Shown: positions 38,195 to 50,839, counted from the stretch's first letter. The stretch: DNA of 64,000 bases from Chionis minor (GCA_013398295.1 VZSF01009051.1:1-64000); one strand, 5' to 3'. Notes: generated by a model from the letters alone, not told the origin. A program made the numbers and translations.

Positions 38195-39112
38195 GAATTG
38201 TAAGAGGCAACCTACTGACCTGTCTGCCTCACCTCTGTGCCTGGGGAGATCATGGATCAGATACTGCTAGAAGCTATGCTAAGGCACAAGGACAAGAAGG
38301 TGATTCAAGACAGCCAGCATGCCTTCCTCAAGGGTAAATCTTGCCTGACCAACCTAATGGTCTTCTGTGTTGGAATGACTACATCAGTGGACAAGAAAAG
38401 AACCACAGATGTCATCTATCTGGACTTCTCTAAGGCCTTTAACACAGTCTCCCAGAAGTCTCTTCTCTCTAAATTGGAAAGATATGGATTTGATAGGTGG
38501 AGTATTCAGAGGATGAGGAATTGGTTGTATGGTCACATCCAGAGGGTAGTGATCAACAGCTCAATGTCCAGATGGAGATCAGTGACAAATGGTGTCCCTC
38601 AGGGGTCCATACTAGGACTAGTACTGTTTAATATCTTCATCAATGACATAGATGGTGTGATCGAGTGCACCCTCAGCAAGTCTGCAGACAATACCAAGCT
38701 GTGCAGATGACACCAAGCTGAGTGGTGTGGTGGTTGACAGGCCTGAAGAATGATATGCCATCTAGAGACCTGGATAAGCTCAAGAAGCAGGCCCATGTGA
38801 ATCTTATGAGGTTCAACACGAAGTGCAGGGTCCTGCATGTGGGTCAAGGCAACCCCTGGTATCAATACAGGCTGGGGGATGAAGGGATTGAGAGCAGCCG
38901 AAGGGTTGAGAGCAGCCCTGCCAAGAAGGAGTTGAGTACTGGCGGATGAAAAGCTGGACATGAGCTGACAATGTACGCTCACAGCCCAGAAGGCCAGCTG
39001 TATCCTGGGCTACATCAAAAGAACCATAGCCAGCAGGTCGAGTGAGGTAATTCTGCACCTCTACTCTGCTCTGGTGAGACCCCATCTGGAGTACTGTGTC
39101 CAGCACATCTAT
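38195..39112 (+). mobile_element. CR1 LINE fragment, ORF2 reverse-transcriptase region
   Basis: A plus-strand CR1 copy cut at both ends. It starts in the ORF2 part equivalent to 'YRPVSLTSVPGKIMEQI' and runs through the reverse-transcriptase core to sequence equivalent to '[12 protein letters not shown]' at about 39101. There it stops matching CR1, a few bases before the LTR at 39113. The 3' untranslated region and characteristic CR1 end are absent. Two short tandem duplications (38684-38721 and 38881-38917) lie inside it. Confidence 0.9.
38200..38990 (+). pseudogene. CR1 ORF2 reverse-transcriptase fragment (broken)
   Basis: CR1 ORF2 normally encodes an endonuclease and a reverse transcriptase that copies the element RNA at a nicked target. 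Here only part of the polymerase remains. The longest intact frame is 38237-38710 (157 codons). It contains a motif A region '[13 protein letters not shown]' (the family usually has Asp where Asn stands) and a motif B region '[20 protein letters not shown]'. The catalytic FADD box appears as SADN. A 19-bp tandem duplication at 38684-38721 shifts the frame and gives a stop at 38708. A downstream frame (38722-38949) carries the thumb-region signature '[18 protein letters not shown]'. It cannot encode an active enzyme. Confidence 0.9.
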
Positions 39113-39826
39113 TGTTGTGGTTTGGACCAGATTGGCCCAACCAGGTGGAATGACAGATGTTCTCTCTCCTGCCCCGCTTCTAAGGGAGGCAGGAGAGAGA
39201 GAAAAAGGGAGAATTCTGAGTTTAAAAGGAGCTAAATTACTTTAATGAAATATTAATAATAAAATAATAAAAGGAAAATAATTAAGTATATACAAAACAT
39301 TATGAAGCTCCCAGGATGACAATCACATCACCAGCAGGCACTGGGAAAGTCCCAGACTGGACTCATTGACGGATGGGAACTGGAGTCTGGATCTGGATTC
39401 TGGATCAGGATCAAAGGCACATGAACAGTCCTCCTCAGACTCTGGCCATTGAAGAAAGAGAGCCGAACCTTTGATCCCTTAACTTTTATACTGAGCATGA
39501 GGCAGACAGGATGGAATACCCCACTGGTCAGTTTTGAGTCACCTGTCTTGTCCGCTTCTCCCCACAGGTGTGACCCTTCTACTGTTTTGCACTTCCAACC
39601 CTCCAATGGGGCAAATACCACAGTTGGCTGCCCTTGGGTGTTACAGCAATAGCTATAAGCAGGAGCCTCTCTGCATCCCCTGCCTTGGCATCAACTATAA
39701 ACATGGGTCTTGTCACTCTGAGAGCAAACAGTTTCTGCAAATATGCTGCCAATTTCAGCAGCTAGGAGAAGCCTAGCTAAAAAGCAAAGTTACTGAACAA
39801 AATTGGTCCTGTTTTAGCTCAAAACA
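39113..39826 (-). mobile_element. Solo LTR of an avian endogenous retrovirus
   Basis: Read on the minus strand it begins TGTTTTGAGCTAAAACAGG at 39826 and ends ...GGTCCAAACCACAACA at 39113 (714 bp). Flanking pentamers TCTAT (39108-39112) and TCCAT (39827-39831) differ at one position, supporting a 5-bp target-site duplication. A TATA box is seen as GTATAAAAGTTAAGG (plus-strand rc near 39480-39495). An AT-rich AATAAT/ATTAAAG region near 39240-39280 lies before the U5-like pyrimidine-rich end. There is no internal retroviral sequence, so it is a solo LTR. Confidence 0.75.
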
Positions 39827-40835
39827 TCCATAAAGTCTGACAAAGATGGAAATTAAGTTTCTACCAAAATTAACACTGAAACTTTATTAACCTTTTCTAT
39901 TCAGTCAAATAGCAACCAATGCTGGAAAAGTGACTCATCTATACTGGGAGTAAGAGTTTCACTGAATAAATGATATAGGCTATATTTGTTTCTTATTGTT
40001 AAATGTTAGAATGCAGGTAGGACTTTAACAACATTTGTTTGGTTGAATACCAGCTATTTCAAGGATGTAGACGTTAATGAAGATTTGTTCATCTTTATAT
40101 CAGTGTTTGTGGGCTTTGAAATACATATTTAAAGGACAATGTATATTCCCAACAATAAAAAAACCCAATGGTCTTTAGCTTAGCAAAGCAATGTGGGAGA
40201 TTATCTTTGCTAAGCCAATTTTTAAAAACAGAGAAAACAGAAGAACGATTTTTACTGTGTAAACCTAACAAGGACATTAAAGAATTGCATAGTATTTAAT
40301 TGAATTTAAAGCACAATAATGGCCAAGTTACTTTTCAAAAGATGATATTGAAAAGTCATTATCAAAAGACTGAATTTTGATGTCATGGATGTTTCAACAG
40401 ATGGTGATTTGTGCTGTAGTTCTTTCTAGCAGATTTTTTGAAAGAATGTGATGAAATGTCATATGTTTTTGACATTTGGTTTTCATTAGAGAACTATTTC
40501 TCACCTGATGCTGTTTGTCTCTTCAGATGCTTTTGATGATTTGACGGCAATACCGACTGCAGCTTATATTTTATTTTTTTCACTAAGTCAAGTTTTCTTT
40601 TCCTTTTTAGTCTAATATTTCAAGTCACACTGTTTTAATGCTGCCTTCTCCAATTAAATGGATATCATGGAACTTCTAGTGGCCAATCTACACTTAAAGC
40701 TGTATTAAGATAAAAAGTATATAAGTGTAAGCATGGTGCTACATTTAACCTAAAACATCCCAGAATCCTAGAATGAATCAACATTGTGCATAATGGACAG
40801 AAGTCCTTAATTTGATAGCCACTTGGCGATCTGAC
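39827..40835. other. AT-rich DNA, no gene recognised
   Basis: Spacer between two minus-strand LTRs. No CR1 continuation of the copy interrupted at 39113 is visible here. Open frames are 60-74 codons, without motifs. Confidence 0.5.
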
Positions 40836-41549
40836 TGTGGTGGACTGGTCCCAGCCAGCAGCCACGCACCCACACAGATGCTCACTCACTCCTCTGCCTG
40901 CAGAAGGATGGGGGAGAAAACAGGAAGAACAGGAGAGAAATATGGGGGGTCAAAATAGACAGGGACATCACTTACTAGCTGCTGCCATGGGCGAAGCAGT
41001 CCAGACTTGCGGAACGTAATTTGCCAGTTAACATAAACATTACATTATTGATTCATATACTAGAAAACAAACAGACAAACATTTAGATGCTTAACAAAAT
41101 ATCTTTCCGACCCCTTTGCCAGGCTCATCTTCATTTCAGACACCTCTTCTTCCCCAGTGTTTCTGCTGCAGGTTACACTTGGTCCCTTCAGTCAATGCAT
41201 AGTGGTTTCTCTCTGCTGACCTTTCTTTATCACGCTTCTCCTCCAGCATGGGTCCCCCACAGTGTGTGCTTACTCTGCCATAGAGCACCTCCACCTCCCT
41301 CATTCCCGCTGTTGTTTTTCATTATTTTGTTCCCTCCTCATCTTCCTTACTGGTGTTTTCTTAAATATATTATCACAGAGGTGCCACCAGCTCTGCTGAT
41401 GGGATTGGCTGCGTCCTGTGATAGATCTATTTTGGAGCTGCCTGGAACCACCTGTGTCTGGCATAGGGCAGCCCCTGACCTCCTCCCAGTGAGTCCACCC
41501 CTGCAGACCACCTCACACTACCAAAATTTTGCAATATATACCCAATACA
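40836..41549 (-). mobile_element. Third minus-strand retroviral LTR or LTR-rich remnant
   Basis: The left edge TGTGGTGGACTGGTCCCAGCCAGCAG, followed by 'ctcactcactcc', corresponds to the reversed U5 end of avian LTRs (CCAGC...CCACACA style). The right edge ...CCCAATACA gives a TG start in minus sense. The GC-rich right part ('cctgacctcctcccag', 'ctgcagaccacctcacac') matches text I recognise from avian endogenous-retrovirus repeats. Flanking pentamers do not match, so the ends are approximate or rearranged. The 160-codon plus frame at 41087-41569 is antisense to the element and very probably spurious. Confidence 0.65.
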
Positions 41550-42473
41550 TTATTATTTTTCTAAGCTGAAAGGAAAGGTTTTCTGGTATAAACAAGTACA
41601 TAATAGTTATAATTGACAACATAGACAGATGTCAATGACAGTGGTTCTTCTTTGGATCTCTGCAGCACTGTCCAGGAAAAGGATGTGAAGGTTACAGATT
41701 CCTGCAGAAAGTGTCAAAATAGATTAGATAGTCTCCTGCTTAGAAGACTTCTCACATTGTAAAAGGAAGGTTGATAAAATAGCTGCAGTCCCCATAAACT
41801 TTGTACCTCACATCGTTATTACAAGGACAGAGCCAGCATTTCCTGGTAAATCACAGAAAGTTATTTTTCTTCATTTGGAAAGCTTTATTTCACCACTTAA
41901 AAGTGGTGAAAGTAGTCAGATAAGCAGGCTGCTTTCCCTCCTGGCTCATCAATATAATTTCTCACATACATGTGTACTGCTACTGACTGATGAAATGGAG
42001 AGATATACTGAACTAAGCCCACTGGGAGCAAGGATGGAGATGATAGTTATGCAGCACTGAAATATGAGATGAGTCATGAAAAAAGCAGAACTCAAACCAA
42101 GACCCCTTTTTTCAGAGAAGATAAAGAAGAAAGCAAGGAATACCTTGGAAATATGGATACTGAATTTGAAGGGCCATTTTGGATATGGAGTGACTCCTTT
42201 GGGGCAGCTGAGCATGTAAGCATGAACAGGGGACATGAACAAGAAAAGTTAACAAAGTGGAAAGAAGATAAGGCATCTGAATATATTTTTCTTTATCATC
42301 CAATAGGACACTCATAACGGTCCACTTGTTGCCCTGGTTCCAGAACATACCAGTCACCCTAGCATAAATTAACAGATAAACTGTCACTACTTAATCTCAC
42401 ACTTATGAATTCTGCATGGGAACTATTCTATCATTGATCAAAACCATACCAAAGTGTTCAACTTTCTGACTTT

Positions 42474-42491
42474 AAAAAAAAAAAAAAAAAA
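42474..42491. repeat. A18 homopolymer
   Basis: Eighteen A residues. No retroposon body recognised upstream. Confidence 0.8.
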
Positions 42492-45400
42492 TCAATCTGG
42501 TTTTGATACATGCCAATGTCTCAGAGAACTTTTCCAGAACAGAAAAAAACAAGAATAAATGTTGGCAGTAGCCTTCTGCTTTGAAAATATATGACATACA
42601 CCTACACAACATCATCTCCAAAACTAGTGTATTTGATACTTTATTTTTCTGCTGAGAGGTGGAGAAATTTGATTACCAAGCATTTAAGTATTGTAGCACC
42701 AATTCATTGTTCTGCAAAGAAATTGACAATGATGGTTCCTATGGCATATAGTCTGTACAATTAAACATCAATTTATGTTACTCTATGGAATATATGAAAT
42801 ATATAAAAATTTAAAAGTCTACAAAAGTTTCGCAGCTAATCAAGAATGTATTACTCACAGAGAGTACAGGAGATGACAAAGAAGAATGCCTACGCGTGTT
42901 CATTGATGTATGGTTTTATTTACTTGATAGATGATAAGGTTCTTTCCATCTATCTTCTTAATCTGTGTTTAGCTAGTTTCAAAGGAAAAGTTTTAAATTA
43001 TAGATTGTAAAGCTATGTTGGCATGATACAGTACTGTGTATCAATTCATTTTATGGAGCTGTTATGAAGTTAACCTACATACCGCACTGACTGTGTGAAT
43101 ATTAAAAATCTGATTAAAAAATGTTGACCTGATTCTTTCTTTCTAGCTCATATTCTACTAGTTTTATACTAATGTAAATCAACTTACTTGAATGGATTTC
43201 AACTAGCATAAGACTGAGATAAGTATTTAGAACGGGCTCTGATACATATGCAAGGAGTGACTTTTCTAATGTGGCTTACTTTGGAAAATATTACCAGAGC
43301 ATAATTCATGTAATAAAGAACAAAGGCAACTTTTTGATTTTATATAGGTGTACAATACATATGTGTATATACATTAGATATACACTTTTATGTGGCTTGT
43401 AAACTGATATGAAAGATTTCCATCAATATACTGCATTGATTTCATAATTGCAAAAATTTTATAAATATCTGCATTTGTAAATGGTAGATGGCTATAAAGA
43501 GGAGAGGAAATGTATTTCCAAATAGTTTTTGAGAAGAGAATGGGATTTGTTGTTCTTCAAAGAAAACTGTTCTTATGAACCCTTTAGGTGTTTATAAACC
43601 TTCAGCTTACAGTCTCTCCGCAAACAGCAAGGCATCTGTGCAGTTACAGCTTCTATATTGAGCCGTATGTGCCCCATTTCAGAGGATAAAAAGCTCCAGG
43701 TGATTCCACAACAGGGCTGCATATTACCCCTCTGTGCCGCCTCAGCTACAGATGCCTTCAATTTCCACCTACCCTTGGGGCAGATGGCTTCAGAGCTCTT
43801 CTAGCAATGACTCTGGGCTGTCTTTTCTGCCCAGCATTCCCATTATGATGCTGCATTAAGGACAGATGGAACTAGTTTCGGCAGTCAGAGTATACTGATA
43901 AATGTCCAAGGCTTCTGCTATTGGATATTCCAACAGTTTCTTATGCACTCTGCTTCAAAATGTCCTGAATGGATTGAAGAGCATAAATAGTCATTGCGTT
44001 TAAGCATTAATTCAATCTTAAGACCATTAAACGAATACAGTATACATTAGACTGCTACTTCTAATCAGAATCCACAGACTATTCTTTCATTCCCCTTTTG
44101 AGATTAGCGCAAAATTTTAGGACTAAGGATGGAGTTAAACAATGAACTTGGTAAGTAATGACCAGAAATTCAATATCAGTCAAAACTGTACTTCCTTCCT
44201 TCACCAAAATATTGGGAAGCTTATCATATCAAGGGAAATGTAGAAGGGCCGATCATATTGTATATGTTATTAAACTAAAATTTTCCATGTGTTTAATTGC
44301 TGAAATGTTATTATACAGCCATAGCTAACTTTCCATTTAACGTTATTATTTCATATTTGTAAAAATGAAAAAAACACAAACAAATGAGATAAAAGAATTT
44401 CCTTGTCAGTACATGTAGATTGTATTTATGTATACACATATACATGCTTATATTTGTGTGCTTTTCTCTATTGATACAATTTTATGCAAACACTAGAATA
44501 TATGCATATTTATGAATAGGGCTGACATTGTATCCTGGAAAGACCTGAAGAATGTTTTAAAATACTTGCATATTCTCTTTTTATGTATGTGTGCATCTTA
44601 CCTCTTTCTATATATAGTGTGTGTTTATGTTTGAAATCATTCCTTTGTACACCTTAGAAATGCAGTGACTAGATGATTGGAAACTACTGCTTTTTTTGTT
44701 AAACCTTAGCACTGCGGGGTTATATCTAACTGCATTATTCAAAAAAAACCCTAAATTTTTTGTTATTTCTAGTTTCCATTGAAACAGAAATTTATTAAAG
44801 TGCAGATCTGGGAAACTGAAAGTTCTGTCTTGAGGCTAACACAGCATGGGTTGAAAAAATTTTAAAAACCAACGTATCTTCTTCTGGCTTGCTTTCCATA
44901 TGAATTTGTAATTTGCTAGTTTTAATTTGTTCTTCATCAGAAGCAATAATTTTTACCAAATGAACCTTCATGTATGTCTACAAATCATGAGGCAAATTTA
45001 CTGCATCTAAGACTGAAGTGCATTTGAATCTAGATCTCCAAAGGCTTTGATCTTTTTTACCTATTGCAACCAAACATTGATATTTTATAAGGTCATATTC
45101 TTCAGTGGCATCAGTTTCCATCTGATTGACAATGTGGGAAGATCCAATTGGTGGTTTTTCATCATGACAGTTCCTTTCCAGATGCAGAGATATGTAAAGG
45201 AGGAATAGATGGGACCTCAGAGACTGATAGTGGTTGTTAACTCAATATTGTCACTAAATCTATATTTCAAAGACTTTGTGGGGGTCTGAGGTGTGAGCTG
45301 AATATGAGCTGAGGTAAGGAGGAGAAAGACCCCCTTTAATCTACCCCCTTTAATTATGATTCCCTTTGTCCTTATTAGAATCCTAACATTTCTGTTGCTG

Positions 45401-47229
45401 ATCTTTTTTCCACCAAAGCTAGGATTTTGATATTATGCAACATTTTAACACTGTCATCCCTTGTGGCCATCTTTCTACCTATGACTGACATTTGTACGGT
45501 ACACAGTGCAAATTGCTTGGCATGTATTTTGAAAATCAATGTCAAAAGAATGACTGTACTATTGATGTGGATATTCTTACACCCCGTGGCTCTTGGAAGT
45601 GTTTAGAAAAACTCTCAAGCAACCTCCAAATACTGATTTGACAATCCTTAACTTTGATACAACTTACATGTTTCATACCTGTTTGTTTTGCAGATGTTAT
45701 CTTACTTTGATTTGGTTTTGAAAATGCACATTTCAAGCATGTACGAAAAAAATGAAGTTCATAAAAAATAGTAAACTAACAGAAATAGAAACACAAGAAA
45801 GCATCACAATTTATTCACAGTCTGTGGCTTTTGTGCTATGATTGCTAAACAGACATCTCAATAGGGAAATCCATTATTATGGGGAGCAGAAGAAGATATA
45901 GACATACATGTATTGTTGAACTATTTTTGCAATGTTTCTGGTAGGCTATTGTGGTAAAAATAGAGCAAGGCTCTATTTTGTGTCTTTGCTTCATTAGTCC
46001 TTCAGCAGACCTTACTTTCAATTTTGATCTATGAGGATTCAACTCCCTCAGTTTGCTTTGTCATCTTCCCCAAATTTCACTTTTTGACTGCCTTGCATGA
46101 GACAGGTTCACTGGGGAACATTTTAAAGAGACACCAGTGGCAATTTAAATAAAGATAATCTCTCTGCCAGCCTTTTCCATCTCAGGAAGTATTTTCAAAC
46201 AGGAGCTTAAATTTCTGTTCTTAAAACCACATATCAACATTTGCTTAATTTCTAAATAACATCCATTAGACATTTTTTGGCCTTTTTTCTTCTCATGAAC
46301 TTGTTTATCAGACTTGACCTGCATAGTAGAGGAAATAATTTTCAAGAATAGTATTTGAAGAATCTTACAAATCAGGGTTATTCTTGTGCTTCAGTCTGTT
46401 CCCTAATGGCTTAATTGAGAACTACTGTGCAGATCTTTTCTCACTTTTTAGAGCTATCAATAGCTAAAAATACACAAAAATTGTTTCTTTTCCTTTACCT
46501 AGTGAAACTAAATTTTGTCTTCTTGAACTGTTGTATACTAGTGGAAATTTCCAGGTGCCGATGCCCATGCTGTTTAATGATGAAATGCTTTCTCACTTCC
46601 TCAGAATCTCATGATCAGACAGCCAACCCGGCTAGAAAACTTTGGTATAGAGCCTCACAGATTTCGCTGCAGAGAGCTAATGGCAATATTTGTTAGAAGT
46701 TAAACTGTGTGCAGCCATTCATGTATGTTTGCATTATTTTGCCTCACAGGATCTCTCAGAGGAAATATGTGAATGTTTCCTTGGGTTTTTTGTTTTGATT
46801 AGAACAGTATCTCAAAAAGCAATTTTTATTTTAAAGCAGTGTAATAATGACATGCCTTAATACATGAGGGTACTACATTTGCTTCCAAATTGAGGTTCCT
46901 GACAAAATATATCTCACTGAACCCTTTGGTATGAACACCTCTCTAACACACTGTTAATATTAGAAAACCTACATTCGGAATCCCCAAAGCCTTAGGCTGA
47001 TAATTTGCTGTATACTAACAAGTTTATAGAATATAAATTGTTCAGCAAGTTTTGATTTTTTCTTTCATTAGTACTAGCACCATCAAGGAGAATTCCTTTC
47101 TTGAACCCAATGAAGATTCTTTTTCTTTTTCTACTGTGACAATTACACCTCTTGATATATCAGCAGCAGTGAGAAATTATTCCTCAGAGGACAATGCTTT
47201 TCTGTAATTGAATCAAAAATGACACTTTG

Positions 47230-47260
47230 AAAAAAAAAAAAAGAAAAAAAAAAAAAGAAA
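47230..47260. repeat. A-rich tract
   Basis: A13, G, A13, G, A3. Low complexity. Confidence 0.8.
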
Positions 47261-47504
47261 ACAACACATTCCTAAGTCCAACATTTAATATAACTTAATT
47301 TCCAATACCAGGAGTTTTTTTGCAAAGTTATTTATTTAAAGAGAGCGTGAGAATAAGGAATATATTTACTACACCCAGCAGCAGTAGCCCTCTGAGTGCT
47401 GGTAACATACAAGTATGTGGGGCTGAAGGCAGGAGATAAAGACTTGATCTCACTAATATTTTTTTACTGCCATTTTTATCACTTTCTTACCATATGTTAC
47501 TTTG

Positions 47505-48667
47505 TGATTATGACCATGTTGAATTCTATGGAATCTGGAACGTGAAAACAGATTCACCTGGATTTGTGAAAAGCATTTGACAATGTCCCACACAACATCT
47601 TTGTCTCTCAATCTTAGAGACATGGATTTGATGGATGGCCCACACAGTGGATAAGGAATTGACTGGATGGTTACACTCAAAGAGTTGTGATCAGTGGTTT
47701 GATGTCCAAGTGGTGATCAGTGACGAGTGGCTTTGCTCAGGGGCTGGTATTGGGACTGGTGCAGTTTAACATCTTTGCCAGGGAAAATGGGATTGAGTGC
47801 ACCCTCTAAAAATTTGTTGACGACGTCAAGCTGTGTGGTGCAGTTGACACATTGGAGGGAAGGGATGTCATCCAGATGGACCCTGACAGGCTTGAGAGGT
47901 GAGTCTGTGCAAAACTGACAAAGTTCAACAACGCCAAGAGCAAGGTTGGGGACAAGGTGCACATGGGTCTGGGAAACCCCAAGCACAAACGTAGACTGGG
48001 CAGAGAATGGATTGAGAATAGCCCTGAGGAGAAGGACTTGGGGGTGTTGATTCATGAGATGTTCAACATGACCCAGTAATGTGTGCTTGCAGCCCAGAAA
48101 GCCAACTGTATCCTGGGCTGGATCAAAAGAAGCATGGCCAGTACGTCAAGGGAGGTGATTCTGCCCCTCTACTCTGCTCTGGTGAGCAGAGGAATACTGC
48201 ATTCAGCTCTGGGGCTCCCAGCATAAGAAGGACATAGAACTGTTACAGCAAGTCCAGCCATGAAGCTGATCAGAGCTGAGAGAGTTATAAGTTGTTCAGC
48301 CTGGAGAAGAGACGTCTCCAGGGAGACCTTACAGCAACATTCCTGTACCTAAAGGGGGTCTACAAGAAAGCTGGAGAGGGACTTTTTACAAGGGCATATA
48401 GCGATAGGATGAGGGGTAATGATTTAAAACTGAAAGAAGGTAGGTTTAGATTAGATATAAGGATGAAATTTTTTACAGTGAAGGTGGTGAGGCACTGGAA
48501 CAGGTTGCCAGGTAAGTTGTGGATGCCCCATCCCTGGAAGTGTTCAAGGCCAGGTTGGATGGGGCTTTCAGCAGCCTGGTCAAGTGAGTGGTGTCCCTGC
48601 CTATGGCAGGGGGGTTGGAACTAGATGATCCTTGAAGTCCCTTCCAACCCAAGCCACTCTATGATTC
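47505..48667 (+). mobile_element. CR1 LINE, 5'-truncated with intact 3' end
   Basis: The copy starts within ORF2: the text near 47548-47585 corresponds to the motif A region (H-L-D-L-stop-KAFD-like). It continues through the remaining polymerase sequence and 3' untranslated region to the characteristic CR1 terminus 'cccttccaacccaagccact' and 'ctatgattc' at about 48667. Multiple stops and frame changes destroy ORF2, for example at the position equivalent to the FADD box near 47811-47830. A 110-codon plus frame (48292-48624) lies in the terminal part and does not code for a gene. Length about 1.1 kb. Confidence 0.9.
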
Positions 48668-49980
48668 ACTTTATAAAAATATTTGCAAATGAAACCAGAT
48701 AGCTTGTTTCTTTAGGCTGGAAAAGACCAGTACAAGTCAACACTTTACAAAATACATATACACTGTCACCTGAGAGTGAAAACTCTCATTGTCAGACTGG
48801 GTTTTACAGTTCATTGTAGTGAAGATGCAGAAAGAGAGGAATCTATTGTCTGGTTATTTGAAAAAAAGGAACAAGCGATGCAAGAAGGAATTCAAATCCT
48901 CCAAGATTAAAGCTGTTTTTTGGATGCGTGAAATAAATATAAGGATTTTTTTTACAGTTAGAACAGTTTGGCTGCAAATAAAATTAATAGCATAAAACAG
49001 AGTAATTGCAAATAAAAATGATAACTTAGATAACAGAAGAAGAGATCAAATTTATTTGAACAGCAAGAAAATAGAAAACTATTAGAGCATTAAACCCAAT
49101 AAAAAATCATATAAAATCTCTCATTAAAAACATACAAATACTGATAAGATAAAGGCTGGTAATGAGGTACTAGCCTCATTAACTGTAAATGTTGTGGGAT
49201 ACAGTGGACTGTAGAAAGCTTTTTGGATATTTTGGTCACAGCCTGAACCTACCTTGTCTAGATGATTAATTTCTGGAAGAGATCTACAGAAATGAACCAG
49301 TAGCAAGGATTAAAGAGTTGAAATTGCTGCATAAGGTGAGAATTTTATATAAAAGCTTTTGTGTCATCACACTGCATGGAAAAAAACCAGAAACATTCAG
49401 TGCATTCCAAATCCTTTGTGGATTTTGAAGTTTAAATCCCCCTATTTTGGCCTGCTGTTTAATTGGCTGCAATTAAAACGTTCCAGGGAAGTATATTTTA
49501 CTTCTTCTGCACAGATTATAAAATACTGCTAGAAAGCAGCTTTAAGAACAAAAAGAGAAAACATGACCCTTTCCTACCACAGGTAATAAAGTAGTGGTTA
49601 GTTATGAGCACAATGATTGCAAAGCTCATAAAAGACATAGTGCATATATGTAATCACAAAAACTCTCACACCCATGCTGTATCCATCCAGTATGGCTCTA
49701 ATAAGGTAATTGTATATAACCAGTAAAATTATCTAAGCCTCTATATTGTTCTGTAACTGACATTGATTAGAAGTGCAAGCCCATTTAAGGTATTCTTAAT
49801 GTTATCTTTTCTATAGCACATTTTTCAAGCCAAGCTGTCAAGAACACTTGGTAGACGGATATTTTAATCAGGGCCATTAAGCTTCTTGCTCAATGATCTT
49901 GGGAGCAATTGACTGGAGTCTGTTGGTAATGCTCATCAGTTATGCTTTCAGGTTATGGTGGATACACTAGAGTGTAACAG
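48668..49980. other. AT-rich DNA, no gene recognised
   Basis: Spacer between two CR1 copies. Nothing recognisable; open frames are below 70 codons. Confidence 0.5.
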
Positions 49981-50447
49981 TCATAAAATCATAGAATAGT
50001 TTGTGTTGGAAGGAACCTTTAAAGGTCATCTAGTCCAACCCCCCTGTAATGAGCAGGGACATCTTCAACTAGACGATGTTGCTCAGAGCCCTGTCCAGCC
50101 TGACCTTGAATGTTTCCAGGGATGGGACATCCACCACCTCTCTAGGCAACCTGTGCCAGTGTTTCACCACCCTCATTGTGAAAATTGAATGACCTCCCTC
50201 GACCTGCTGGCCACACTTCTTTTGATGTAGCCCGGAATGCAGCTGGCCTTCTGGGCTGTGAGCACACATTGTCAGCTCATGTCCAGCTTTTCATCCACCA
50301 GTACTCCCAACTCCTTCTTGGCAGGGCTGCTCTCAATCCCTTCATCCCCAGCCAGTATTGATACCAGGGGTTGCCCTGACCCACATACAGAACCCTGCAC
50401 TTCTCATTGTTGAACCTCATACAGTTCACATGGGCCCACTTCTAGAG
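49981..50447 (-). mobile_element. CR1 LINE 3' portion with internal deletion
   Basis: Minus strand. The reversed CR1 end begins 'ataaaatcatagaatagt' and 'ggaaggaacctttaaagg'. It continues through the terminal untranslated region to about 50190, then jumps directly to sequence from the ORF2 tail ('tcgacctgctggcc', then the region equivalent to '[19 protein letters not shown]'). Around 300 bases normally lie between these parts. The copy is relatively similar to the plus-strand copy at 38.8-39.1 kb over the ORF2 tail. No functional frame. Confidence 0.9.
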
Positions 50448-50839
50448 TTTAGTCCTGAAATTATCTCCGAGAACTGTCTTTTTTTCCTATATGGGGGACA
50501 ATGTTAAGTGATCTGTTCTGTACAAGAAGAAAAATCTAAATTAGGGAGATTCTTAAATGGAAGATTAGCATCACCATTAGTGACCACATTTGACCTGGTT
50601 AAAAATTCTGATACTTCTAGGTAGCAGAATAGACAAAATTTGTGTTATTATTGGAGAGTTTACATATATTTTTGGTTTATCTTCAAATTTTGTGTTTTTT
50701 ACTTGAATCCAGATCTGAGAGTTCTATTTTGAAATGCATTTGTCAAGTCTATTCATGTCTCTTATTTCAATATTTTTTTTCAAAATTTATTTTAAAAAAA
50801 TTAATTTTCAAAATTTCTTTCAATACATTTATTTTTATA
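50448..50839. other. AT-rich DNA, nothing recognised
   Basis: Spacer between two CR1 fragments, with T-rich runs near 50770-50830. Confidence 0.5.

Larger units (their letters stand above)
41550..47504. other. AT-rich DNA, no gene recognised
   Basis: No supported gene or retroelement. It holds an A18 run at 42474-42491, TATA/TATG-rich stretches near 43350 and 44395-44640, and an A-rich tract at 47230-47260. Open frames do not exceed about 97 codons. Confidence 0.5.

Noticed and set aside
41087..41569. 160-codon plus-strand open frame, proline and leucine-rich
   Set aside because: It lies antisense within an LTR-like repeat and has no known domain; its GC-rich repeat composition explains the length.
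47717..48055. 112-codon minus-strand frame
   Set aside because: It is antisense to a CR1 copy and is a shadow of ORF2-derived sequence.
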